Below, in pieces: positions 7,622 to 15,730 of a stretch of 30,000 nt of DNA. How positions within the stretch are numbered: position 1 is the stretch's first letter; each line of letters opens with the position of its first letter. The stretch covers positions 33,775 through 63,774 of the forward strand of contig CAUYUJ010004321.1 in NCBI GenBank assembly GCA_963575745.1. The letters run 5' to 3'. The position numbers and the translations under genes were made by a program. The DNA is from Prorocentrum cordatum. Lineage: Eukaryota > Sar > Dinophyceae > Prorocentrales > Prorocentraceae. The notes below the pieces were generated by a model. That model was not told the origin of the DNA and ran no database searches. It was given only the letters and a program-made list of their open reading frames with translations.

Positions 7622-7793
7622 ATAAACATAAACGTTTGGCGCTTCGCGCGGATTTCTTGGATCCGCGCCTGGGCCCCCCGGCGGCGCCTCCGGCGCCGCC
7701 CCTGGCGCGCTCCCGGCGCGCTCCGCGCGCCAGGGGCGGAGGTCCAGCGCGGATCCAAGAAATCCAGGTGGAGCGCCAAAAGTATATGTTTAT
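7622..7793. mobile_element. Foldback element F4 (full-length dispersed repeat B)
   Basis: Outer arms 7622-7668 and 7747-7793 pair over nearly their whole length: ATAAACATAAAC, TTGGCGCTTCGCGCGG and TTTCTTGGATCCGCGC against GCGCGGATCCAAGAAATCC, GAGCGCCAAA and ATGTTTAT. An inner stem of 15 perfect base pairs, CCGCCCCTGGCGCGC (7696-7710) with GCGCGCCAGGGGCGG (7725-7739), closes a 14-base loop. Half copies of the left arm lie at 2868-2924 and 3177-3290. The whole is a long imperfect hairpin, strong enough to fold as RNA or single-stranded DNA. Non-coding. Confidence 0.9.
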
Positions 7794-7799
7794 GTGTTT

Positions 7800-9534
7800 G
7801 TGTTCTTCCTCTAGTCCTCGTTTCGATGTCGCTTTGCAGCAACAGCTGAACGAAGACAGAACGAGAGAGAATTAAAATGTAACACACTGGTTCGGTCGAG
7901 CCCTGTTTGTCGGTGCCGTGTCTTGGGTCTTCGTCGCCACGGCAGGGCCCTGGGGGCTCCATGCGGCTGGAGCGCCGCTGCAGTTGGGTGGTCGACGGCC
8001 ATTTGGTTAACGGAGTTATCAAGAAAAAAAGTCCCGGGGAAGGGATTCAGATCTCCGACGCCATGTTTTTGTTCGCTTCAATATTTTGTCATCGGTCGGA
8101 TTCGGCCCCTGGGGCCCGTCATGGTGCCCCAGGGCCACCAGAAGCGGATCTGGGGCGAAGAATTGCATCCATGTAAGCGTGGTCGAGATTTTTGGGGCCG
8201 CGGATTCAAAACATCGTGTCGGCGGCTGTCTGAGGTCGTTGTCGCCGTCCTCGTCAGCGTCGCCGTCATCGTCCTGGTCCTTGTCGTCGCCGCCCTGGTT
8301 CTCGTCACCGCCCTTGCTCGTCCTCGTCATCGTCGCCGCCGTCGTCGTTCGTTGTCGCCGTCATCCTCCCTCGTCATCGTCGTCCTCGTCGTCGCCTGCC
8401 GTCGCTCTCAGTGTGCATCCTTCTTCCCTCGGTCCTTTTTCCTCGGTTGAGGGGAGGCCTTCCTGGAGGGCCAGGGGGAGCACAGCTGGCTGCAAGGGTT
8501 GAGAGCAGCCCTGGCTCGGCGGGGCAACTATGTTCTTCGTGCTGGGGCTCTCCACCTTGGATAGGGCGCTTTCTGTAGCACCTGGGAGGGGGCAACTTCC
8601 TCCCCATCCCGCCCCCCCTAGATGCAAGGGGGGGGGGGAACCGCCTCCCCTTCCTCCCCCCCACTCGCCGCCAGCAAACGACGACGGCGTTTGCCGACGC
8701 CAGCAAACAGCGACGACGACGACAACGACGACGACAACGGCGGCGGCGACGACGGCGTCGGCGGCAGCGACCGACGACTGTCCTCGTCTTTGTCGTCATC
8801 GGTTAACTTTTGCCGTTGAATCAAGGAAGGGAGGGGAATGGCCGGGAGGGAGCCCCCCGGTTCCGACGTGCCGTGGGCAAAGCAAATGCCCGTGACACGC
8901 GTTCCATCTTATTTTGGAATGCGTTTCGTTGGCGGTATCTCCGTGTGTATTGCGGTTTGGGCGAAGAGGCGCATGCCCTTGACCACGTTGTTATGGCCAT
9001 GTTCCGGTTGCAGAAAGGGGGTGAAGGAGGTGGTGGAGGAGCAGGGGGCCAGGGAAAATGAGTGCAGGGAAGAGAATGAGGAAGGTAAGAGGAGTCTGAG
9101 GATCAGGATAGGGCGGAGGAAGAGAGGCCGGAGGACGGGCAGAGGGAGCGAGGGAGAGATAAAGAAGAGTGTAGGAGGAGAGAGGGGGACAGGCTGATGC
9201 GAAGGAGGTGGGACCAGTGTATACCCAAAACGTATCAACGATGTTGCAAGAGAAGACCCTCCAAATCCTCTCTTCAGAGGTTCCTACAATGATTATGATC
9301 AGTGCTACAAGTGCCCCATGGAAGACGACCGTCTTAGAATCCTCAATCGCACCCAGACACCATTCCTCGGATTTGAACGCCATGCATCAACTTGACTGTT
9401 GCGTCCTGACAGTCCTCAATCGTGCCAGAACAAAACGGCTCGCACTTCGACGCCGCGAACCAAGTGATTGGAGATGGGTGTTTCCTGGCAATCCTACAAC
9501 GTGCCAGATCCTGAGATTTCAACCATACGAGTCC
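7800..9534. other. Mixed low-complexity region without recognised gene
   Basis: Contains GTCGTCG-type triplets at about 8230-8400, GACGACGAC triplets at about 8690-8800, and an AG-rich plus strand at about 9010-9200. Around 8880-8990 a plus-strand frame reads MPVTRVPSYFGMRFVGGISV, which looks less repetitive. It passes straight into Glu/Arg-rich purine sequence and matches no family I know. The 8020-8200 stretch has GGCCCCTGGGGCCCG and GCCCCAGGGCC, weakly like repeat A. Confidence 0.5.
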
Positions 9535-9945
9535 TTGAAACAGATGCAAGCGTTTAAGACGAAGGCGCGCGGCTCTAGGGCGAGAGCCACCTCTCGAAGA
9601 GGAACGGCCCTCCATCCCTGCGATTGGCGCAGACTCTCGCGACCACGGCACGCAGCGCTGAGGCGAGGGTCCTGTCCTGAAGAGGGCCCGCCCTCCCCCC
9701 ACGAAGCTGTCCCAAGCCGTTTGAGCGGGCGCAGAAGCTGCGGCGCCGAAGGAGCCACCCGCCCCCCCCCTCCTTGAGATCGCTTGCAGGCTTTTGAGAC
9801 GCATGTGCGCGGCGCCGAAGCGAGCGCCGCAGTTTGGACACCACCCGCCCTCCACTGTTGAGATTTGCTGCAGACTTGTAAAAATAATGTGCGCGGCGGT
9901 AAGGCGAGAGCAACATTCTGAAAACAACCCACATTCCATCCGTTG
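9535..9945. repeat. Degenerate tandem repeat, unit about 82 bp
   Basis: About five units. The last two start near 9779 (AGATCGCTTGCAGGCTTTTG) and 9861 (AGATTTGCTGCAGACTTGT). Shared blocks are GCNGNCTTNTGANACG, GTGCGCGGCG, a GCGAG-GC block and a C-rich end with CCGCCCTCCA. Earlier units at about 9535, 9618 and 9700 are more diverged. A minus-strand frame stays open across them and reads about 27 residues per unit (for example WCPNCGARFGAAHMRLKSLQ), but the period is not a clean multiple of three. I treat it as DNA repeat rather than protein. Confidence 0.55.
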
Positions 9946-11100
9946 AACTGCGGTTGGGAGTCTCAAGCAAAGCGTCCGGCCCGCCCTACCAACACTGCTG
10001 GGGTGCGACAGGGAGGAGTTATGTACAAGAGAAAGAGGTGGAGGACCAGCGTTCTCCTCTTCCTCATTCCCCCCCCCCCTCATCCCCTCTTCGTCTTCGC
10101 CTACATTCGCTCATTGCAGAAGGCCCCTCTCCCTCCTCAAGGAGGACATCGGGCGAGGAGATGCGGCAGCAGGAGGAACAGGGAGGATGAGGCGGAGGAG
10201 CGAGGAAGGAGAAGAGAGAGCAGAAGCAGAACGAGAATGATGAGGGGGAGAGGAAGCATCTCCTCGTCCCCCTTCCCCTCCTCGAGGAGTGGGGATTCCT
10301 TGAGGCGCAGAAGGCGGGGCAGGTGGAGCGGAGGATGGGGAAGAGGACTAGACTCCTCCTGCTCATCCTAAACATGCCTCTCCTCCGCCTCGTCGTTATC
10401 ATCACCATCATCAACAGCATCATCAACATCACCAGAATCGCCATCGGGATCCTCTCCCTCCGCGTCCACGTCCTCGTTCTCCCTCCTCTCTCTCTCAGCT
10501 CTCCCTTCTCCCCCGCCACCTGCGCTCCAACGCCCTCCCTAATCCTTCCTCTTGCCTTCGTCCTCCCTGCCATTCGTGCCTCCTCCCTCTTCCCAACTCG
10601 TGCACCCCCCCACGTCATTCTCTCGAGGGGCGCTGCAGACTGCGGCAGCTGCAGCATCGCGCCGCCGTCGTCACCTCGTCATCGCCGCCGCCGCCTATCA
10701 TCTCATCATTGCTGCCGCCGCTCTCGCCGCCGCCGCGCACCTCGTGGTCGCCGCAGTCGCCATCGCCGCAGTCCTCGCGGCCGCCGCCGTCGCCGGTTGC
10801 AGCCGCCGCCGGTTGCAGCCGCCGCCGCCGCCGCCGTGGGCGCCGCCCCGCCGCCAGCCGTCGCCGCCCGCGAGCGACTGCCCGCCGCGCGAGGCACTGG
10901 GCCGCCGCAGGGCCGCGGCGCGCGGCTCGGCAGCACTCCGGCGCCCATCGGCGAGGAGGCTGCTCCCGAGGAGGCGGCGCCGCTGTCGCCCGCCGCCGAG
11001 GCGCGTTCGGGCGCGCGCCCTCGTCCTCCTCCTCGTGCACCTCCTCCTCCTCCTGCACCTCCTCCTCCTCCTGCTCCTCGTTCTCCTCGTCCTCCTCCCG
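9946..11100. repeat. Low-complexity block: purine tract, then CCT / GCC triplets
   Basis: Purine-rich at about 10160-10260 and 10320-10350, and CATCAT-type triplets at about 10400-10450. CCCTCC runs extend to about 10600, CCGCCGC triplets occupy about 10650-11000, and CCTCCTGCA triplets about 11020-11098. Long open frames on both strands are homopolymeric Ala, Arg, Pro or Ser products. I see no gene. Confidence 0.75.
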
Positions 11101-11149
11101 GCTTCCCACCTGTTTCATCGCTATCTTTTTCGTCCAAATCGTTCCAGAT

Positions 11150-11640
11150 GAGCCGGGTGTTCCAAGGGATCTTTCTGACGTGTTGGATGCTCCCCGCAGA
11201 GTGCGAGCTATGCAAGTCCGTGAAGACGGGGGCCAAGTCGCATTCAGACTCATTGGAGAAGCTACGGGACGAGGGGCTGCAGAAAGAGGCGATTTCCCGG
11301 AAGATTGGTCCACCATATGTGGTGGCATGGTTATGCATGGGCTCTCCGGAATCATCCCACCTTGAAGGACCAGCACACAGCCTTGGCCAAGACCATCGAG
11401 GACGATCTCCAGACATACCAGCTGATGGGCATTGGGAGAGCATGGCCGATCATTCAGACAGAAGGAAGTGAAGCAATCCCGCCTGACGAATGCGTACAAC
11501 AAGGCTTACAAGAAGCTCTTATGGAACACGAAGGAGAACACCAAGGCATCGCGCCTCATTCCGGGCCTGCAGCTGTGCCTCCCCACGGGGGATTTGGAGC
11601 GCCGCGTGCAGCAGTGGCTCGACGAGCAGAACCGGTAGAG
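11150..11640 (+). pseudogene. Frameshifted coding-like fragment, unknown
   Basis: Composition changes from triplet repeat to ordinary coding-like sequence. Frame 3 gives VKTGAKSHSDSLEKLRDEGL followed by QKEAISRKIGPPYVVAWLCM. Frame 1 gives AWALRNHPTLKDQHTALAKT then IEDDLQTYQLMGIGRAWPII. Frame 2 (to the TAG at 11636-11638) gives KEVKQSRLTNAYNKAYKKLL then WNTKENTKASRLIPGLQLCL and ERRVQQWLDEQNR. These amphipathic, Lys/Gln-rich segments follow each other without large overlap, as expected of one protein broken by two frameshifts. I do not recognise the family. It could also be an exon series, or a spurious reading of repeat-flanking DNA. Confidence 0.4.
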
Positions 11641-11699
11641 ACGGCCAGAGAGACGCACGTTGTAGAAACTCTGTTCAGAGCGCATTCGATAGAGTAGCT

Positions 11700-12140
11700 T
11701 CGCGAGCTAGCCGGCCAACGCCAGCTTCCCACTTCGGGCAACAAGCGTCAGATTGCACTCAGAATTGCCAGATCCATGTTTCGCTCGTAGCGCGCCGGCA
11801 ACTCTCGAATTGCACGGTCTCTTTCTCTCTCTTGTCTTGTCTGCCGTTTTTCGTTCTCTCCGTTTTTGCCTCCTCCTGTTGTCTCCTTCGTCCTCTTCTC
11901 TGGCTTCTGCGCTTGCTGCTGTCGGTCTTCCATATCACATCCACGCTCTGTCACGCATGCTGAAGCGAGCCGCGGTGGCTGCACGAGCCTCAGCCGAGGG
12001 GCCCAGGACTTGCGCCCCGACGGGCTTTCTCAGTGGCGGGGCCACGCCAGGTCTGCCGGTAGCCACCGCTACGGGCACCTTCTCTGCGCCGATCTTCCAA
12101 GCCCTTTCAGACAGGACATGGTGCCACAGAGCGAGTCGAG
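11700..12140. other. Unassigned stretch
   Basis: Moderately complex sequence with TCTCTTGTCTTGTCTGCC-type pyrimidine patches. Open frames on both strands are short. I see no protein, RNA or repeat that I can support. Confidence 0.5.
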
Positions 12141-12334
12141 TCGAGCCGAGTCCTCCTCATCATTATCCCCCTTCCCGTCCCTCCACTTCCCTCCTCCTCC
12201 TTGTCCTCCTCCTCCTCTTCCTCCTCCTCCTCCTCTCCCTCCTCATCCTCATCTTCCCCCTGCCCCTCCTACTCCTCCTCCTCCTGCTCCTCGTCCTGTT
12301 CCTCATCCTGCTCCTCCTCCTCCTCCTCCTCCTC

Positions 12335-12383
<49 letters not shown>

Positions 12384-12441
12384 ACTACTACTACTATACT
12401 ACTACTACTACTACTACTACTACTAACCTACGACTACGACG

Positions 12442-12478
<37 letters not shown>

Positions 12479-12506
12479 TACCACCTAACCACCACACCAC
12501 GACTAC

Positions 12507-12575
<69 letters not shown>

Positions 12576-13240
12576 ACTACTAACTACTACTATACTACTA
12601 CTACTACTACTAACTACTACTACTACTACTACTACTACTACCTACTACTCTACTCATACTCCTACTACTCCTACTCCTATCCTGCTCCTTCTCCTCCTCC
12701 TCCTCCCACTCCCCTCCTCTTCCTTCCTCCTCCCTCTTCCTCCTCCTCTTCTCCTCAGCCTGCTCCCCTCGCCCCCTCCTCCTCCTCCTCTTCCTCCTCC
12801 TCCTCCTCCTCCTCCTCCTCCCCCTCGTCCTCCTCCTCCTCCTCCTCCTCCTCCTCCCCTGTTCCTCCTCTTCCTCCTCCTCCTCCTCCTCCTCTCCTCC
12901 TCCTCCTCCTCATCCTCATCCCATCCTCATCCTCATCCTCCCCCTCCTCCTCCTCCCCCCCCTCCTCCTCTTCCTCCTCCTCCCCTCCCATCGCCCCCCC
13001 CCCCCCCTCCCCTTCCCCGTCCTCCTCCTGCCCTGCTCCTCCCCCTCCTCCTTCTCCTGCCCCCTGCCCCTGCTCCTCCCCCTCCCCTCCTCTCCTCCTC
13101 CTCCTCCTCCTCCTCCTCCCTCCTCCTCTCTCCTCCTCCTCCCTCCTCCTCCTCCTCCTCCTCCTTTTCCTCCTCCTCCTCCTCCTCCTCCTCCTCCTCC
13201 TCCTCCTCCTCCTCCCCCTCCCCCTCCCCCTCCTCCTCTC
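12141..13240. repeat. Compound microsatellite: CCT, then TAC, then CCT
   Basis: CCT/CTC triplets occupy about 12180-12335. A TAC/ACT tract with small interruptions runs about 12336-12665. CCT/CTC triplets with C-runs continue to about 13238. The plus strand is almost purine-free in the CCT parts. All long open frames here encode single-residue runs (Thr, Tyr, Leu, Ser on plus; Glu, Gly, Arg on minus) and are not genes. Confidence 0.97.
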
Positions 13241-13635
13241 GATATGATGACAATTGAATGTTGCTGCCACTCCCACATGGAAAAACAGTGCGAGGCGACT
13301 TGGAACCAGGGAACCCCGCAGCTGGAGCCCCGCAGGGGCCCGACGCGAAACGAGCCGAGCCCGGCAGGGCGACGAGGGCACCAAGGGAGCAGAACGAGCC
13401 GAATCCAGCATCAGCATTGTCCATCCAGGAGGCTTCCCCTTCACACCTCGTCGGTCTCGCGCAGGCGCCGCCTGCTTGGCTATCCTGGAGGACTTCTGGC
13501 CTCTGGGTCGCGCCACGCGACTGTGATCGTCCGGGCGCCGCCCAGATGCACGAGCCTCACGAATCCGAGCGTGGATATTTGGCCAACGAAGGTCTGGAAC
13601 ATGCTGTGTAAAATGGTGCGCAAATCATAGCTCTC
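13241..13635. other. Unassigned unique sequence
   Basis: Ordinary-complexity DNA between the microsatellite and the end of the PPR pseudogene. Plus-strand frames are open for about 90-130 codons (from about 13244), but their products match nothing I know and overlap in three frames, which is usual in GC-rich DNA. On the minus strand this would be the 3' flank of the PPR pseudogene. Confidence 0.5.
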
Positions 13636-15291
13636 ACAATGAATTTGGCGACGAGCTAAGCAGCGGCGAAGTAGCAGCTCGACAAATACAGTGGCCTCGC
13701 ATTTTCAACTGTTGAGCCTGGCTGACACAATGTTGACGGATGACGTCCATGGCATCGGCGAGACCAGATTCATCGAAGGCTTCCACTACTGATTGTGATT
13801 TCGCGCTGCAGTTGATGCTGTCCGGCTGCTTCCCATTCTGTGGCTGATGGCCCATTCTCGCACACAGCCTGCTGCCATTGCCATCTATTATGGCACGAGC
13901 TGGCCCCAGTATTGTAGCTGATGACGTCAGGCTGCATCAAGGCGCCCACTGCAAACTGCTTCTCGCGCTGTAGCTGATGCCGTCTGGCTGTTCCCCGTTT
14001 TGTGGCTGATGACGCCTCCTCGCACGAAGCATGCTGCAACTACCCTTTGTTCTCGCACGAGCTGGTCCCAGTGCTGTAGCTGACGGCCTTTGGCTGGGTC
14101 GAGGCCACTACTGGCTGCTTCTCACGGTGTAGCTGATGACGCCAGGCTGCTTCTCGCACTGTGGTTGATGACGCCTCCTCGCACGCAGTCTGCCGCCACT
14201 GCCTTCCGTTCTCGCACGTGCTGGCCCCGGTACTGTAGCTGATGACATATGGCTGCATCGAGGCCTCAACGTCTGGCTGCCTCTCGTGCCCTGGCTGATG
14301 ACGTTTGGCTGCCTCTCGCTTCGTTGCCGGTGACACAGTCTCGCACGAAGCCTGCTGCCACTGCCGTTCAATATCGCACGAGCTGGCGCCAGCGTTGTAG
14401 CTGATGACGCCTGGCTGCGTTGAGGCCTCGAGTTCTGACTGCTTCTCGCACTGTAGCTGATGACGTTTGGCTGTTTCTTGTGTCTGTGGCTGGTGACGCA
14501 TTCTCGTGCGAAGCCCGCTGCCACTGCCGCCCGTCGTCGCACGAGCTCGCCCCAGTTCTGTAGCTGATGACGTCTGGCTGCATCGAGGACTCCACTTCTG
14601 GCTGCCTCTCGCGCTCTAGCTGACGACGATTAGCTGCTTGTCGCACTGTAGCTGGTGACGCTTTCTGGCACGGAGCCTGCTGCCACTGCTGCCCGTTCTC
14701 ACAAGTCCAGCTTCCAGAGCTGAGGGTGAATGCATCGGTTGGGATTTATCCCACGTTCTGCTGCCACTGTTGCCCTTTTCTCGCATGCGCCCGCCCCAGC
14801 ACTGTAGCAGATGGTGTTGGTTGATGCGCCACCTCCCAATCCCTGCTGCCTTTGCCGCCAACTCTCGCACATGCTCGCCGTAGCAGTGTAGCTGGTGACG
14901 ATCATCCTCTGCATGGTGGGTTGGTGCCGGGCCTTGTCTAACGCAACCTTTGCCTGGCGTGCCTTAGCCACTGCTTGAGGGTGCAATCTGCCATCTTGGG
15001 CCGTTGTTCAAGTCTCGCCGAGATTATGTTTATGAACACCGTTCCATAGGTCGATTCGTGTGCCAACTTCCCGCGAATGAATGCCTTGACTGCAGTTACG
15101 AGGTGCGTCGGGGTCTCGACGAAAGAACTGGCTTTGAGTGCGAGGTCCAAGATACATCGTCCCTCCATCTATGCCTGAGCTGTCCCGCCCAAGACCGTCG
15201 CCAGGGCATCGCACTCCACGAGCGCGCGCACCGCCACCAAGAGTCTCCCCCTCAGCTCAAAGATCAACGTCCCAGGAAGCGCGCCCCACAT
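13636..15291 (-). pseudogene. PPR-protein processed pseudogene
   Basis: PPR proteins are helical-repeat RNA-binding proteins, mostly of plastids and mitochondria. On the minus strand an ATG at 15289-15291 opens MWGALPGTLIFELRGRLLVA. It continues to a TAG at 15169-15171 that is followed at once, in the same frame, by MEGRCILDLALKASSF, KAFIRGKLAHES and KMADCTLKQWLRHARQRLR. Further on, PPR-like units appear in changing frames: MIVTSYTATASMCESWRQRQ, then QPDVISYNTGASSC, QPGVISYNAGASSCDIERQW, QPYVISYSTGASTCENGRQW and QPDVISYRTGASSC. These match the dinoflagellate PPR consensus (PNVISYNAxISACEKGxQWQxA). Repeated frameshifts and the TAG make it non-functional. Two spliced-leader relics lie 15 bp and more upstream of the ATG, so it is probably a reinserted mRNA copy. 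Confidence 0.75.
13760..14735 (-). repeat. PPR tandem array with a ~161-bp period (105 + 56 bp)
   Basis: The block GATGACGTC...GGCTGCATCGAGGCC (plus strand) recurs at about 13920, 14081, 14241, 14403 and 14566, spacing 160-163 bp. Inside each period a second shorter copy of the GATGACGTTTGGCTGC block occurs, for example at about 14297 and 14459, roughly 56 bp after the previous one. A full PPR repeat is 105 bp (35 residues), and 105 + 56 = 161. Each period is therefore one whole PPR repeat plus one cut-down repeat. Because 161 is not a multiple of three, the reading frame changes at every period. Confidence 0.7.
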
Positions 15292-15306
15292 CGGGGGCAA
15301 GACAGT

Positions 15307-15320
15307 TTGAGCCAAGATGG
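15307..15320 (-). other. Spliced-leader relic, inner (truncated)
   Basis: On the minus strand CCATCTTGGCTCAA matches 13 of 14 positions of the 3' part of the dinoflagellate spliced leader. It lies 10 bp downstream (minus sense) of the better-preserved relic at 15331-15352. A truncated, more diverged inner copy is what repeated rounds of trans-splicing, reverse transcription and reinsertion would leave. Confidence 0.6.
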
Positions 15321-15330
15321 GAGGAGAACG

Positions 15331-15352
15331 ATTGAGCCAAAATGGCTGCGGC
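15331..15352 (-). other. Spliced-leader relic, outer (20 of 22 positions)
   Basis: On the minus strand the sequence reads GCCGCAGCCATTTTGGCTCA followed by AT. Compared with the 22-nt dinoflagellate spliced leader it differs only at position 5 (T to C) and at the last base. Dinoflagellate nuclear mRNAs receive this leader by trans-splicing, so finding it in the genome upstream of a gene body points to a cDNA reinsertion. It heads the PPR pseudogene, whose first ATG is 40 bp downstream. Confidence 0.8.
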
Positions 15353-15357
15353 GTCTC

Positions 15358-15560
15358 TCTTCCTCCTCCTCCTTCTCCACCTCCTCCTCCTCCTCCTCCT
15401 CCCTCCCTCCCCCCCTCCCTCCCCTCCCCCTCCCTCCCCTCCCGCCCCCCCCCCCCTCCCTCCCCCCCCCCCCCCCCCTCCCTCCCTCCCTCCCCCTCCC
15501 TCCCTCCCTCCCCCCCCCTCCTCCTCCTCCGTTTCCTCCTCCCCATCCTTTTCCCCCTCC
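15358..15560. repeat. Pyrimidine tract between two divergent SL relics
   Basis: About 200 bp of CCT, CCCTCC and long C-runs on the plus strand, with hardly any purine. It separates the minus-strand SL relics of the PPR pseudogene from the plus-strand SL-like sequence at the LINE 5' end. Open frames encode Pro/Ser/Leu or Gly/Glu/Arg runs only. Confidence 0.9.
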
Positions 15561-15582
15561 CCCGCAACCATTTTGGCTCGAG
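15561..15582 (+). other. Spliced-leader-like sequence at the LINE 5' end (18 of 22)
   Basis: The plus strand reads CCCGCAACCATTTTGGCTCG followed by AG. The core CCATTTTGGCTC is exact. Mismatches to the spliced leader are at positions 1, 5, 7 and 20; the last three are transitions. It precedes a 148-bp leader and the ATG of LINE ORF1 (15731). It could mark the 5' end of a trans-spliced LINE transcript that was copied back into the genome. Confidence 0.65.
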
Positions 15583-15730
15583 GGGCCTGCTCCTGAACTA
15601 CCCAACCTCCGCTCGAGTCTGGCAGGCAGCGCTGCCATATTTTGCGTCCAACCATTCAGTTCCCCGGGCGGGCCGCAGGCGCCGCCATCTGCATCGCTCT
15701 CCTGTGCAGCCCAGGCGCTGCCAACAGGCC

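Noticed and set aside
8838-9197. A 119-codon plus-strand frame starting MAGREPPGSDVPWAKQM
   Set aside because: The first half is not repetitive, but it matches no family. The second half is Glu/Arg/Gly from the purine tract, and there is no context supporting a gene.
12755-13516. A 253-codon minus-strand frame rich in Glu, Arg and Gly
   Set aside because: It is the complement of the CCT microsatellite. Similar runs appear in all three minus frames.
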